Notes: generated by a model from the sequence alone, not told the origin. DNA of 64,000 nt from Rutidosis leptorrhynchoides (GCF_046630445.1 NC_092333.1:97686001-97750000); one strand, 5' to 3'; shown: positions 12,240 to 25,169, numbered from the stretch's first letter. Made by a program: numbers and translations.

Positions 12240-12730
12240 TGAAGTGATGGAACCCTAAGCTAGAGAGCTTGGATCCCTTTCACACAAGTTATAAGGTCAC
12301 AAAGCTAGAAAGCTTGAACCTTTAGTGTTCTTGAAGATCTTGAAGCATAAAGCTTAGATCTTTAAGTTACATGAAGACCATAAACATAAGTTTTGATCTT
12401 TATAACAAATTAATGAGATCATAAGTTAGAAAACTTATATCCAACAAAAGATATGAAGATCCAAGTTAGAAAGCTTGCATCTTGATTGTTCTTGAAGATC
12501 TTGAAGCATAAAGCTTGGATCTTTAAGTTACATGAAGATTACAAACACAAGTTTGAATCTTTATAATAAAATAGCAAGATTAAAGTAAGAAAATATAGAT
12601 CTACAAAGTGGGTGAAGATTCAAAGCTAAAAAGCTTGAATCTTCCATGTTCTTGAAAGATTCAAATCCATGTTTGAATCTACAAGATGTAATCAAGATCA
12701 AAAGCTAAAAAGCTTGATCTTCTAAAGAAT
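12240..12730. repeat. Degenerate ~160-bp tandem repeat in LTR H
   Basis: The phrase TTCTTGAAGATCTTGAAGCA recurs at 12328 and 12489 (period 161), with a third partial unit near 12650. Each unit contains several AAGCTT and AGATC steps and ends in a TTTAAGTTACATGAAGA-like block. Confidence 0.7.
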
Positions 12731-12908
12731 GATGATGATGGTTCGAAAATGATGAAGAAAAGAAGAAGAAAAGATCAAAAACTTACAAGTTTTAGAGTGA
12801 GAAAGACTAGAGAGAAGATAGGAGAATAAGTGTGTGTGAAATACAAATGAGAGCAAGTGTAAAATGAGATGCATAAGGCTAGTATTTATAGAGAAATGAG
12901 GGAGGGGA

Positions 12909-15900
12909 TGTAGTGACCCGAACTTTTCCATGTTTATATATATATATTAAATGAAATTGTTGTTTACATGATTAAGTGTTTCCAACATGTTAAGCAATCA
13001 AACTTGTTAAGACTTGATTAATTGAAATAGGTTTCATATAGACAATTGACCACCCAAGTTGACCGGTGATTCACGAACGTTAAAACTTGTAAAAACTATA
13101 TGATAACATATATATGGATATATATATAGTTAACATGATATTATGATAAGTAAACATATCATTAAGTATATTAACAATGAACTACATATGTAAAAACAAG
13201 ACTACTAACTTAATGATTTTGAAACGAGACATATATGTAACGATTATCGTTGTAACGACATTTAATGTATATATATATATATCATATTAAGAGATATTTA
13301 TACATCATAATATCATGATAATATAATAATTTAAAATCTCATTTGATATTATAAACATTGGGTTAACAACACTTAACAAGATCGTTAACCTAAAGGTTTC
13401 AAAACAACACTTACATGTAACGACTAACGATGACTTAACGACTCAGTTAAAATGTATATACATGTAGTGTTTTACTATGTATTCATACACTTTTGAAAGA
13501 CTTCAAGACACTTATCAAAATACTTCTACTTAACAAAAATGCTTACAATTACATCCTCGTTCAGTTTCATCAACAATTCTACTCGTATGCACCCGTATTC
13601 GTACTCGTACAATACACAGCTTTTAGATGTATGTACTATTGGTATATACACTCCAATGATCAGCTCTTAGCAGCCCATGTGAGTCACCTAACACATGTGG
13701 GAACCATCATTTGACAACTAGCATGAAATATCTCATAAAATTACAAAAATATGAGTAATCATTCATGACTTATTTACATGAAAATAAAATTACATATCCT
13801 TTATATCTAATTCATACACCAACGACCAAAAACACCTACAAACACTTTCATTCTTCAATTTTCTTCATCTAATTGATCTCTCTCAAGTTCTATCTTCAAG
13901 TTCTAAGTGTTATTCATAAATTCCAAAAGTTCTAGTTTCATAAAATCAAGAATAGTTCCAAGATTGAAAGTTTACTTCCAAGTTTTCTAAATCCATTCCA
14001 AGTAATCATCCAAGATCAAGAAACCTTTGTTACTTACAGTAGGTTATCTTTCTAATACAAGGTAATAATCATATTCAAACTTTAATTCAATTTCTATAAC
14101 TATAACAATCTTATTTCGAGTGAAAATCTTACTTGAAATTGTTTTCGTGTCATGATTCTGCTTCAAGAACTTTCAAGCCATCCAAGGATCCTTTGAAGGT
14201 AGATCCATTTTTCTCATTTCCAATAGGTTTATCCAAGGAACTTGAGGTAGTAATGATGTTCATAACATCATTCGATTCATACATAAAAAGCTGTCTTATT
14301 CAACGTTATAAACTTGTAATCACTAGAACATAGTTTAGTTAATTCTAAACTTGTTCGCAAATAAAGTTAATCCTTCTAACTAGACTTTTAAAATCAACTA
14401 AACACATGTTCTATATCTATATGATATGCTAACTTAATGATTTAAAACCCGGAAACACGATAAACACCATAAAACTGGATATACGTCGTCGTAGTAAAAC
14501 CGGGGGCTGTTTTGGTTGGGATAATTAAAAGCTAAGAAGAACTTTGATTTAAAAGCTATACTTCTGGAAAAATGATTTTTCTTATAAACATAAAACTATA
14601 TCCAAAAATCATGGTTAAACTCAAAGTGAAAGTATGTTTTTCAAAATGGTCATCAAGATGTCGTTCTTTCGACGGAAATGACTACCTCTTTCAAAAACGA
14701 ATTGTAACTTGTATTTTCGACTATAAACTTATACTTTTTCTATTTAGATTCATAAAGTTAAGTTCAATACGAAACCGTGGCCACTGGAATCACTCAAAAC
14801 GGATTAGAAACGAAGAAATGGCGAGTAAAACAAGATTGATAAAAACTACTCATTTTACCTACGTGAAAGTTAGTAATAAATCTATTCCAACCATAACCTA
14901 ATCAACTTATATTGTATATTATGTAATCTTGAGATACCATAGACACGTATACAATGTTTCGACCTATCATGTCGACCCATCTATATATATATTGCGGAAC
15001 AACCATAGACACTCTATATGTGAATGTTGGAGTTAGCTATACAGGGTTGAGGTCGATTCCAAAATATATATATAGTTTGAGTTGTGATCAATACTGATAT
15101 ACGTATACACTGGGTCGTGGATTGATTCAAGATAATATTTATCGATTTATTTCTGTACATCTAACTGTGGACAACTAGTTGTAGGTTACTAACGAGGACA
15201 GCTGACTTAATAAACTTAAAACATCAAAATGTATTAAAAGTATTGTAAATATATTTTGAACATACTTTGATATATATGTATATATTGTTATAGGTTCGTG
15301 AATCAACCAGTGGTCAAGTCTTACTTCCCGACGAAGTAAAAATCTGTGAAAGTGAGTTATAGTCCCATTTTTAAAATCTAATATTTTTGGGGTGAGAATA
15401 CATGCAGGTTTTATAAATGATTTACAAAATAGACACAAGTACGTGAAACTACATTCTATGATTGAATTATCGAAATCGAATATGCCCCTTTTTATTAAGT
15501 CTGGTAATCTAAGAATTAGGGAACAGACACCCTAATTGACGCGAATCCTAAAGATAGATCTATTGGGCCTAACAAACCCCATCCAAAGTACCGGATGCTT
15601 TAGTACTTCGAAATTTATATCATATCCGAAGGGTGTCCTGGAATGATGGGGATATTCTTATATATGCATCTTGTTAATGTCGGTTACCAGGTGTTCACCA
15701 TATGAATGATTTTTATCTCTATGTATGGGATGTGTATTGAAATATGAAATCTTGTGGTATATTGTTACGATTTGATATATATAGGTTAAACCTATAACTC
15801 ACCAACATTTTTGTTGACGTTTAAAACATGTTTATTCTCAGGTGAATACTAAGAGCTTCCGCTGTTGCATACTAAAATAAGGACAAGATTTGGAGTCCAT

Positions 15901-16184
15901 GTTTGTATGATATTGTGTAAAAACTGCATTCAAGAAACTGATTTCGATGTAACATATTTGTATTGTAAACCATTATGTAATGGTCGTGTGTAAACAGGAT
16001 ATTTTAGATTATCATTATTTGATAATCTACGTAAAGCTTTTTAAACCTTTATTTATGAAATAAAGGTTATGGTTTGTTTTAAAATGAATGCAGTCTTTGA
16101 AAAACGTCTCATATAGAGGTCAAAACCTCGCAACGAAATCAATTAATATGGAACGTTTTTAATCAATAAGAACGGGACATTTCC
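12909..16184 (+). mobile_element. Solo LTR of the B/G family
   Basis: The LTR starts TGTAGTGACCCGAAC and ends GGGACATTTCC, where the final A of the usual TTTCA has become C. It is 3276 bp long, flanked by GGGGA on both sides (12904-12908 and 16185-16189). It matches, in the same orientation, the LTR at 60596-63873 (3278 bp) and, inverted, the B LTR at 26166-29619. No internal sequence or second LTR is attached. Short open frames inside it recur in all family copies but have no recognisable protein similarity. Confidence 0.9.
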
Positions 16185-16813
16185 GGGGATGGTGGTGGTG
16201 GCCGAAAATTTGAGGGGGGACAAGGGGGGACAAAAAGTTGCTTTTTGATTAATGGTTGTCTAAAGTTGATGTTTATATTGGGATTCCATGTAACATTAGG
16301 GATAATACTTGACATAAATGCTAGCATGTTCCCTCTAATAAATGGGCATTTGTCTTACTTATTATTGGGTCACTAGTAATTAATTAGTGGGCTAAATAAA
16401 TGGGCTACTAGCTAGTGTAGGGTGGGCTTAAGTCCAACAAGGTAGAAAGTCCAACAAGACTAACTAGTAAGCATAATTAAATTATTACGCATAATTAAGC
16501 ATCCATAAACCCAAGTAATTATTATTATAAAATAATAATTAGTATTCCGTAGTCATAATATTCCGATTACGACAAAAGTTAAACGTGCGCGCAGTTCGCG
16601 GTTTAATCGAAACGTTAAGTGACACTAACGGTCATAAAGCATCCAGGGATCAAGTTAAGTATCCTACGTACTCTAAGGCACGTTTTAACATATAAATGAA
16701 AGTAAACCATGTATATACAGGTTTCGGAGTATAAAGTAGCACAGTACGCACAAATACGCAGTTTCGCGAAAACACAAAGCACAAAAGCAAGTCGAAAAAG
16801 TCGGGTCATTACA

Positions 16814-17075
16814 GTATAATTCATGTTCATAAAATTCTTACAACTTCATGAAGTCCAATTTCATATATTTGATTATGTATGTTTGTTGTTTGTACTTAAT
16901 GAGTTCCAGGTGCAGTGATGTCATTTGATGACTCAATGGGTATATTCTTTAATTGTTTATCCAAATGTACAGTTGACTTTTTAGTCAACCCTATTTGAAA
17001 GAATTTGAAAGAATGAGCTAAAAACCTTATGGCAGCATGTGTGGAGGAAATGTTACAGTGTGAGTTAATTTAGTA
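16814..17075 (+). pseudogene. PRR relic, receiver 3' half
   Basis: This continues the PRR relic beyond LTR H. After an acceptor-like TTCCAG (about 16908), the frame reads AVMSFDDSMGIFFNCLS, then KCTVDFLVNPI, and after a stop and a one-base shift ELKTLWQHVWR. That is the end of the PRR pseudo-receiver domain. In functional family members the equivalent text is unbroken. No PRR CCT domain is found downstream before element A begins at 17391. Confidence 0.8.
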
Positions 17076-17390
17076 ATTATTTTTTACATGTCATTAAAGA
17101 CGGACAAGTATTGGACTTCGGCTTCAGGTGTGTTTAGATTTCGTATGTTACTTATTGTGGGGTGGAGTGTACTGGATTTGAACTACTTCAGGTGTATACT
17201 GATTTCGTATGTTACTAAGACTAAAAGATCTTTATATTGTTTTGCTTATTTTCATTATGCAAATAGGAAAGGTTTTGTAAGTTATTCCTGAAAAGATACA
17301 GATAATATATTTCAAACCTTTATGATTGTTCTCTATTATTATCTTTATATTTCTTATATGTATTGTATACGCTGATTTTGCAGTTACATT
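17076..17390. other. Short gene-free stretch between the PRR relic and element A
   Basis: There are two diverged copies of a phrase (TTCAGGTGT...GATTTCGTATGTTAC, near 17127 and 17187). It is otherwise unrecognised and could be decayed PRR intron or exon. The last five bases, ACATT, are the left target-site duplicate candidate of element A; the right side lies outside the window. Confidence 0.4.
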
Positions 17391-18506
17391 TGAAGGGACC
17401 CATCCTAATTCATCCGGACAAAGTCCACATCGATTATAAACGATTCACAATAGTTGATTACATCGCGAGGTATTTGACCTCTATATGATACATTTTACAA
17501 ACATTTCATTCGTTTTGAAAAGACAAACTTCCTTACATCGAAAGTTGACGATATGCATACCATTTTATAATATATCTAGCTATAATTGACTTAATAATAA
17601 TCTTGATGAACTCGACGACTCGAATGCAACGTCTTTTGAAATATGTCATGAATGACTCCAAGTAATGTCTCTAATATAAGCAAATGCACAGCGAAAGATT
17701 TCTTTCATACCTGAGAATAAACATGTTTTAAAGTGTCAACCAAAAGGTTGGTGAGTTCATTAGTTTATCATAACAATCATTTCTATTATTTTAATAGACC
17801 ACAAGATTTCATATTTTCCATTTCCCATAAACATACGTCCCATGCATAGAGACAAAAATCATTCATATGGATTGAACCTTGGTAACTGACATTAACTAGA
17901 TGCATATAAGAATATCCCCTATCATTTCGGGAAATCCTTGACATGATATAAAACAACATCGAAGTAATAAAGCATCCGGTACGTTGGATGGGGTTCATCG
18001 GGCCCATAGATCTATCTTTAGGATTCGCGTCAATTAGTAGATCGGTTTACTAATTCTTAGGTTACCAAGCAAAAGGGGTATATTCAGCTTCGATCATTCA
18101 ACCATATAATGTAGTTTTGATTACTTGTGTCTATTTCGTAAAACAGTTATAAAAGCAGCGCATGTATTCTCAGTCCCAAAAATATATATTGCAAAAGCAT
18201 TTAAAAAGGGAGTAATGAAACTCACCATACCGTATTTTGTAGTAAAAATACATATGACGTCATTGAACAAGTGTAGGGTTGGTCTCGGATTCACGACCTA
18301 TATTATTCATATATTTATTAAAACACATAATAACAATTAACAAGTTGATATATTAATATTATTAGTATTCTTCTTATATTAAGAATTTGTATGTTATATT
18401 AATAAATAAACTAATTATATCTATTTTATGTATTTTAGATGCTTAGTAGTTATATAACAGATTCTTACTAAGGTATTTTAATTAGGATATGATATAGGTT
18501 ATTTAT

Positions 18507-18538
<32 letters not shown>

Positions 18539-18826
18539 TAAAGCTTGAAAATATTAAATAATGTAATAGATCTCATATTCATTTTATATATTATTTGTAA
18601 CTTAAATAATATAACATTTTATTAAACAAAATAATATCTAATATTAATATAGATGTAAAATATTTAAATGTCATCTGTTTATTAAAATAATAGTTATAAT
18701 ACTAAAATAGTGATAATAATAATAATGTTAATACTAATAATACTTATCCTAATAATAATGATGATAATAATAGTATAAATTATATCAATGTTAGTAATGA
18801 TATTAATTAACTTAACAATAATAACA

Positions 18827-18831
<5 letters not shown>

Positions 18832-18909
<78 letters not shown>
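18832..18909. repeat. (TAA)n microsatellite
   Basis: About 26 trinucleotide units within the LTR of element A; D's LTRs have homologous runs at the equivalent place. Confidence 0.95.
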
Positions 18910-18914
<5 letters not shown>

Positions 18915-18959
18915 AGTAAGTAAACTACCTCAATGAAGTAGCTCTTAAAAAAAAATGCC

Positions 18960-19165
18960 CAAGTCGGGGTTTGAACACGCAACGTCCCGATAATATCCTT
19001 AACCATTGAGCTACTAGCTCGATCTTGGTTTAAACCCCATATTTGTTTTATTTAACCCCTCTTTTCAGCCTTAACTATATCTCTAACATAAAAAAAAATG
19101 TTGCTCCCAAGTCTCGAACCCTTGACCTCTAGTTCCCCAAATACACAACCAAACCATTGAATCTA
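18960..19165 (-). ncRNA. Two tRNA-like (SINE-head-like) modules
   Basis: On the minus strand, TAGCTCAATGGTTAAGG (19000-19014) resembles a Pol III A box, and GTGTTCAAACCCC (18966-18978) a B box about 25 bp downstream. A second pair follows: TTCAATGGTTTGG (about 19150-19163) and AAGGGTTCGAGAC (19111-19123). Spacing is close to a tRNA's. No full cloverleaf is claimed; these may be tRNA-derived SINE relics fixed in the LTR. Element D has a homologous module. Confidence 0.45.
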
Positions 19166-21035
19166 ACTCGTTTTTCTGTTTTCCTCTTCTTTCACACAAA
19201 ATTATAATCATAACATAAGCCTCTCATCATCATTAAATCATACACCATCACTTTGGTGGTTATTCTAATCAGGATCACTTTCGTGATCATCGTGCATCAT
19301 AGTACCATCATACATCACGCCTATCATAAACTATCATAATCATCGAATTTATATCATTTTATCATTATCAATTATCATCATCATTATGATCTTTTACTAC
19401 TATAATTATCATCTTAAACTAATTCGCTGTAACCTTTATCCTTCCACAGCTTCGGCTTCTTGCTTCATTAGCAAGTCCAAAGATAAAGTCCAATAGAACT
19501 ATACGGTCCAATTGTAAAATGATGAGCCCGGTAGAAAATCGTCATAAGCCCACTAATAGGAAATGGATATTTGGCCTATCAGACGAGCATATGTTGGATC
19601 TCAACTTCATTCGGCTCTAACTGAGTTAGCCGTTTAAAAAGCATGGTCCCGGGTCTGTTTAATTGTCCCATCCTTTTATCATTATTTTGTTACACAATTG
19701 ATATTATATATAAATGTGAATCCCACGCACTAGTGTTCCTTGGATACTCAACTTTATCAAAGTGCTTTACATCTGTCTTTCTTTATAACTCAACTAAAAT
19801 ATGTGTGTGTTTCATAAATTTAAATCTGCTTTCTTACCACTAAAGAACTCATCTTTATTAATCCAAAACAGAAGTGTACTGCTGTTGTAGCAGCAAATCA
19901 GCGACGAGAAAACTGGAACGAAGAAGCACAGTGGCAGGTCTGATCAGAACAACTCCAGTTGCGACCATTATTAACCATGGCTTTCGGTTCATCGTTAACG
20001 TCCATCATTATTTTAAACTGAAGGCAGAAACAAGCAGTAGTAGCGGCTTCATGATGATTGCTTGTGTTAGTTTCAACGATGATGAATCAAGACGGTGGGG
20101 TGACGGTTGGAGTTGGAATATAAACAGAAAAAAAAATATGGCGGATGTGATGAGTGTTTGTAGTCTAATGAATGTCAGAAGAAAGAGAGTTTGAAGGTGG
20201 TAACAACAGCTTTATTGGTGATGATCATTGGTTTCACGATGGTGTTGATCAAGATGGGCCAAAGATGGTGAATTATAAGAATCATAATGTGTTGGTGTTG
20301 ATGTGGTGATCAAGATGTATTGGTCAGGAACCGAAAGGCGATAGTTGATGATTGTGAGTTGTGATAGTTTTGTGGTTTTGTGATTCATAACTTAGTCGAT
20401 GGTTAACAGGAAAAGGGTGTTGGGTGTCGACAGTTTTTGCTAACTAACAAGGAAGAAAGAACAAAAAAAAATAAGATAAAGAAAAATCTGATTTCGATTG
20501 TTAACTGCTTCAAATCTTTACACGATTTATTTGTACAATCCATGAGATTGAAAACAAAACTTGCTACAGCTTTGAAAGCTATGTGTAACAAATTAGGATC
20601 CAATTCGTATCTTTATCATTTTGTATATATATTATTAATTTTTTTTACTGATTATTTTTAAGGTAATTAAAATACTAATATTAATAATAATAGTATTAAT
20701 AATAGTTAGAGTAATAATAATAATATTATGATGATATTAATAATTACCATAATAATGATCTTAATAAGTTTAGTAATGGTAATTATCAAAATAACAATAA
20801 TAATTAAAATCATAATTTTTTTTACTACTATATATAATAATACAGATATTATTAATGATAATTTTAAGATTATTAGTTAACTGAATCAAATTTTATGTGG
20901 GTATACATATATTAATAATATTGATATTGCTATTGATAATAATAATGAAAGTAATAACATTAATATAACAACTATAGTTTAATTTATGATAAAGCTTATT
21001 GTATTAGACATTAATATTACATATTAGTAATTATG

Positions 21036-21037
<2 letters not shown>

Positions 21038-21109
<72 letters not shown>

Positions 21110-21250
21110 CCTTACATTAAATATTTAATATTCAAACATTACAATACATAGAAATATATATACATTTATTTCAATAACAACTTGATTATTCTATATATTA
21201 TTTTAGATTTTAATTCAAATTATTAAAGTATATTTTATTAATTCAAAATG

Positions 21251-21327
<77 letters not shown>
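21038..21327. repeat. Two long (AT)n microsatellites
   Basis: Runs at 21038-21105 and 21252-21327 near the end of A's LTR. They lie on either side of about 150 bp of AT-rich sequence. Confidence 0.95.
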
Positions 21328-21330
<3 letters not shown>

Positions 21331-21502
21331 TACATATTAATTACACACAATTGTTCGTGAATCGTCAGGAATAGTCGAAAGGTAAATGATTACATGAAAA
21401 TAGTTCAAACATTATGAGACTCAGTTTAATAGACTTTGCTTATCGTGTTGAAATCATATAAGATTAAGTTTAAATTTTGTCGGAAATTCCCTTGTCATCA
21501 CA

Positions 21503-21538
21503 GTACCTACCCGTTAAAGAAATTTCGTCCCGAAATTT
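21503..21538 (-). promoter_or_regulatory. Element A polypurine tract and palindrome
   Basis: In sense orientation, the palindrome AAATTTCGGGACGAAATTT (21520-21538) is followed by CTTTAACGGGTAGGTAC and then the LTR start TGTGATG. This is the plus-strand primer region. The same block occurs in B, D and E. Confidence 0.8.
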
Positions 21539-22690
21539 GAGTGAGGTGGTCATGGCTAATAATAAAAATGTTTTCATGACGAATATGAGTTGATAAATTG
21601 AGTTTTATCATCATTGAGTAATATGAATAAAAATAACTCGATTATTCGAAGAGTACGAATGAAGCTATCACTAAAGAGTGAAATAGGAAAGTAAAGATTC
21701 ATCTTAACTTTTGACAGAGTCAGGGTTGAATTTAGAAAATAAGATGCATCTTAACTTATGACGTTGCCTTAGTTGAATTCCGGAATTCAAGGGATTTAAA
21801 GAAAATCTTCGAAATCTAAAAGATTTGATTCTTTGGTGAATAAGGAGATTAAGATCTCTATAATTAAATACGGTGATCTGCCTTGATTACTCTGTCTGAT
21901 ATTTTCACTATAAATTAAGCTCTTTCGTTCCATTATTCTCACCATTCCTATACTTTCTTTCTTAGTTCATACATCCAAAAGATTGTGAAAATGCTTAATC
22001 CAGTTCTAATCCTTGATATTCTTCTAATTATCATTTCTGTCATCCTTCTTTTCATTCTTCCATCAAAAGAATCTGTTTACTTCTACTATTACCTTGGAGT
22101 GATACTATTCTTAATTATACCGTGTCTTTATATTGCTATCCGTATTAATATACACTGTTTGTAATCTCCGTGTTGTTATTGGGCTTTATATTTTATCTTA
22201 TATTTTGGAGCTCTTTGCCTTTTTATTTTCTTCTCGACCTCTAGTAAAGCGAGTAATGGTCCAGAATTCGTAAATATGGAGTTTCAAATGAACTTAATGT
22301 TCTAAACAAGAAAGAACGTAATCTCACGATTTGATTTGTCAAATTACCCGAATCACTGAGAATAGAACTATCAAGAATATAGTTTCTTGATATGTTCAGA
22401 AGTTAATCAGAATGAAAGAGTTATGTAACATGACACATGATGACGTTATAATCTGTGAATCATCATGTTCCATTTAGAAACTCAGCATGACTTACTGTAA
22501 TATAATCACGTTGATCAAGTGTCATTATATTATACTAACTCATGCATCAGTTCCCAACATTACTTCAATAACATTCATATTTTAAGCTCGAAAGTTTACA
22601 AAATATAGAAACTAACAGTTTCTATATGATGTAACACTGATAGCACGAAGAGATTAATGATTTCAGATAAGAATAGTTATAAAAATATCT

Positions 22691-23011
22691 TCAGAAATAT
22701 GGAGGATATTTATAATGAAAGATACGATGATATCTTAGAATTTCTAATATCGATGGATGATGAAGAAGATTTGTCCGTAATGGTTTAGAGTCAGGAGCAA
22801 GGTATTCATTAATGACTTCAGTAGATACTGAATCATTTGGATTCTTTGAAGGCAGAATTAGTCTTTGTGATTTGTCCCTAGCCTCCTTCATAGTTTGCTC
22901 AATTCGTTTTCTAGTTCCAACATTTCTGAGCTTTGCCAACATACTATTCTTTATCATCAACTTTCGACAGTTAAAGTCGTTTATGGTTGTATACCGTTTC
23001 TGCTGCTTCAT
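22691..23011 (-). pseudogene. ORF remnant shared by elements A and D
   Basis: A 106-codon open frame whose C-terminal part (reading ILEILRYHRIFHYKYPPYF) is repeated almost exactly in element D at 34800-35000. The N-terminal part reads as a Lys/Arg-rich helix-like segment. I recognise no domain. Nucleotide conservation extends beyond the frame, so the shared text may simply reflect common ancestry of the two elements rather than selection on a protein. Confidence 0.35.
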
Positions 23012-23779
23012 TCCTCTTTTTCAATCTTTGGAGTATTGATTCGTAGACTGAGTGCTTTTCAGAATTTCAGAATGGAAGATCATAATTTTAAGAGATAAAT
23101 GTTATATGTATACATATAACTGTTGATGTAGGCATGCTGCGAGTTTTCAAAGTATTGATTGCTGATTCCCGTTAATTGGTATAGTAGTCCTCGTTACAAG
23201 ATGCGGATGGTTATATGATAGGGTTTTAATAAACAAATATAATGATTTTTCGGAAGGACAAAGATCAATGAATTTGTTGGTAAGTTTACTGCTAATGTGG
23301 TGAGATATAAATGGTTCCCTGGTAATGAAGACGAAAAGAGGCAAACGTATATATCAAGGTTATAATAAGGCTGTTTCGACTGAAAAGTCGAAGTTGACTT
23401 GTTGGAGCTGTGACAAAATTGGCTACTTTGGACAGGGGTTTTAAAGTTATTTTCGGTAATAACAACGTCAAAGGAGCTAACACAGATACGTGTTATACGT
23501 TTACTCAGGTTCCGAATGTTTTCAGGTGCATAACTATATGCTTCAATCTTTTCTTCCGTAGATGAAGTACGGTTGGTTCATCCTCTCGGTTGAGATGTTT
23601 TCAAGAATCATGAAAGGTTTGAACACAGATTGTAATCGTCGAGATACAATGAGGTTTAAGATGAAATCAAGTGGCAAACTTGAAGTCCACAGTTATTAGT
23701 CCACAGTCGATAGTCCACAGTTAACAATCCAATATTTCATATATAGTTTAATATATAATATAATCGAATTAATTAATAC

Positions 23780-23975
23780 GTGTCGTGACCCGTGTACATG
23801 TCTCAGACTCGATCACAACTCAAAGTATATATATTATTGTAGAATTAACCTCAACCCTGTATAGAGAACTCGATCATTACTGCATATAGAGTGTCTATGG
23901 TTATTCCAAATAATATATATATATGCGTCGATATGATATGTCAAAACCTTGTATACGTGTCCCGATATTTAAAGT
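23780..23975. repeat. LTR-like segment embedded in element A's internal region
   Basis: The phrases GATCACAACTCAAAGTATATA, AACCTCAACCCTGTATAG and CATATAGAGTGTCTATGGTT match, in order, the B-family LTR at 27255-27360. The internal region of D has the same block at 36230-36425. It therefore predates the A/D split. Confidence 0.7.
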
Positions 23976-24385
23976 GGGTAAAAATAAATAACAGAAATTA
24001 AATGACGATAAATAAAGTGCGTAAAGTAAATAACAGAAATTAAATGACGATAAATAAAATTGCGAGAATGTAAATTGCGATAATTAAATTGCGATAAATA
24101 AAATGTAATCAGTTAGCTAGGAACAGTTAGCATGGATTCTTAACAAAATTCCTCATAGTTAATTTGTTTGTTTCTAACAAATTTTATTTTGTCAAATGTT
24201 TTCTTCATTATGCCACTTGTTGGATTCTGATAAATCAAAATCCAAATATGAAATTGAATGAATATGGTTATTCTGTGGTGAACGGATTTGTATATCGGTG
24301 GATGTAAGTAGGATAGTAAATGACTGTTGAATCAGCTTCGAAGAATGTACAGTGTAACTTATTAATGTGAAATCTGAATATTTCT

Positions 24386-24406
24386 CGGGTATTACCTACC
24401 CGTTAA
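24386..24406 (-). promoter_or_regulatory. Internal second copy of the polypurine-tract motif (element A)
   Basis: In sense orientation, TTAACGGGTAGGTAATACCCG repeats the 3' polypurine tract text in the middle of the element and folds (CGGGTA/TACCCG arms). Copies at equivalent places occur in D (36858-36878) and B (46105-46125). Confidence 0.6.
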
Positions 24407-24654
24407 AATATTTTCACAATTAACGCTTTGTACGAAATAATTTTTAATTACAATCTTTATGAAAACATATATACATATATATTTTCTTCAGATGTAACCA
24501 TGGATTTAATGAGTCAATATGATATTAAACTCATTTGATTTACCGTTAGAACAAGAATATATAATCTCTAAAATATTAGGGATTACATAATCACCATGTC
24601 AAATGAAGATAAATGATGTAGAATGATACGTAAAACGATGATTATACTTGAGGT

Positions 24655-25169
24655 ATAGAATGAGATGTTGAGGTTTGTGCTGCAGATGTTGTTGTTGATG
24701 GTACTGGTGTTACCGGTGCTGTTGCTGAAGCTGGTAGGTTTTGCACCACGTTTTCCAGATTGATTTTTTTTCGAGCGCGAAGTTTGTTGACTTCTTCCAT
24801 TATTCTGGGATGATTTTCGGTCGAAACGAGCGGATGAATAAGGTTTAGAATTGTGGATAGAATATAATCATGAAAAGATACTCTGGAAATGAGCGAGAAA
24901 ATGGTATTATGGACAGGTTCGCCGGTAAGTGCTTTAGGTTCATCATCAAGAGGGTAATTTGGTTGGTGGAAATGATCGCCTTCTTCGCGTTTCCATTGAT
25001 TAAGTCGACTACGAACCCATCAGATAAATTGGGGATGGCTGATTGGTTGATTCATTCTGGTGACGCTGCTTTCGGAGCTTAGGTGAACATCCATGTCGGA
25101 ATAGCTGTCGGAATAACTATTGGAATAGTTATCGAAATCTGAGGGACTCGTACTGGTTGAGGGATTCAT
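24655..25169 (-). pseudogene. Broken Ser/Asp-rich leader ORF of element A
   Basis: It begins MNPSTSTSPSD at 25169 and goes on with Ser/Tyr/Asp repeats (SNSYSDSYSDMD). After a TGA where the reading suggests Trp and a frame change come LDDEPKALTGEPVHNTIF and a Leu/Val-rich, possibly coiled-coil segment (EVNKLRARKK...LENVVQNL). D has a homologue at 37118-37659. It lies directly downstream of the primer site, where gag would be expected, but has no gag or zinc-knuckle match. Function unknown. Confidence 0.6.

Larger units (their letters stand above)
10628..16813 (-). mobile_element. Solo LTR, family H, interrupted by another solo LTR
   Basis: The ends are TGTGACGCCCCG (10628) and GGGTCATTACA (16813). 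GTATA is duplicated on both sides (10623-10627 and 16814-16818). Removing the inner LTR and its duplicated GGGGA leaves about 2.9 kb. There is no internal region, primer site or polypurine tract, so this is the product of LTR-LTR recombination. Minus orientation is inferred from the shared LTR core, which reads in the same direction as in A, B, D and E (hairpin at 10962-10975). Confidence 0.85.
17391..21502 (-). repeat. Element A downstream (3') LTR
   Basis: In sense orientation it runs from TGTGATGAC (21502) to GGTCCCTTCA (17391). It carries the conserved LTR core (hairpin CAACC-AAAA-GGTTG at 17739-17752) and two tRNA-like modules at 18960-19165. It also holds a (TAA)n block (18832-18909) and two long (AT)n tracts (21038-21105, 21252-21327). 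These tracts and extra sequence near 19.2-20.6 kb explain its excess length over D's LTR. No gene is supported inside. Confidence 0.85.

Noticed and set aside
19874-20194. 106-codon ORF inside A's LTR
   Set aside because: No homology recognised and no counterpart in D's LTR. Random open frame.
23395-23445. Plus-strand CWSCDKIGYFGQGF, resembling a copia-type zinc knuckle
   Set aside because: The His and last Cys are missing. The equivalent in D has a stop and no cysteines, and no other gag text surrounds it.
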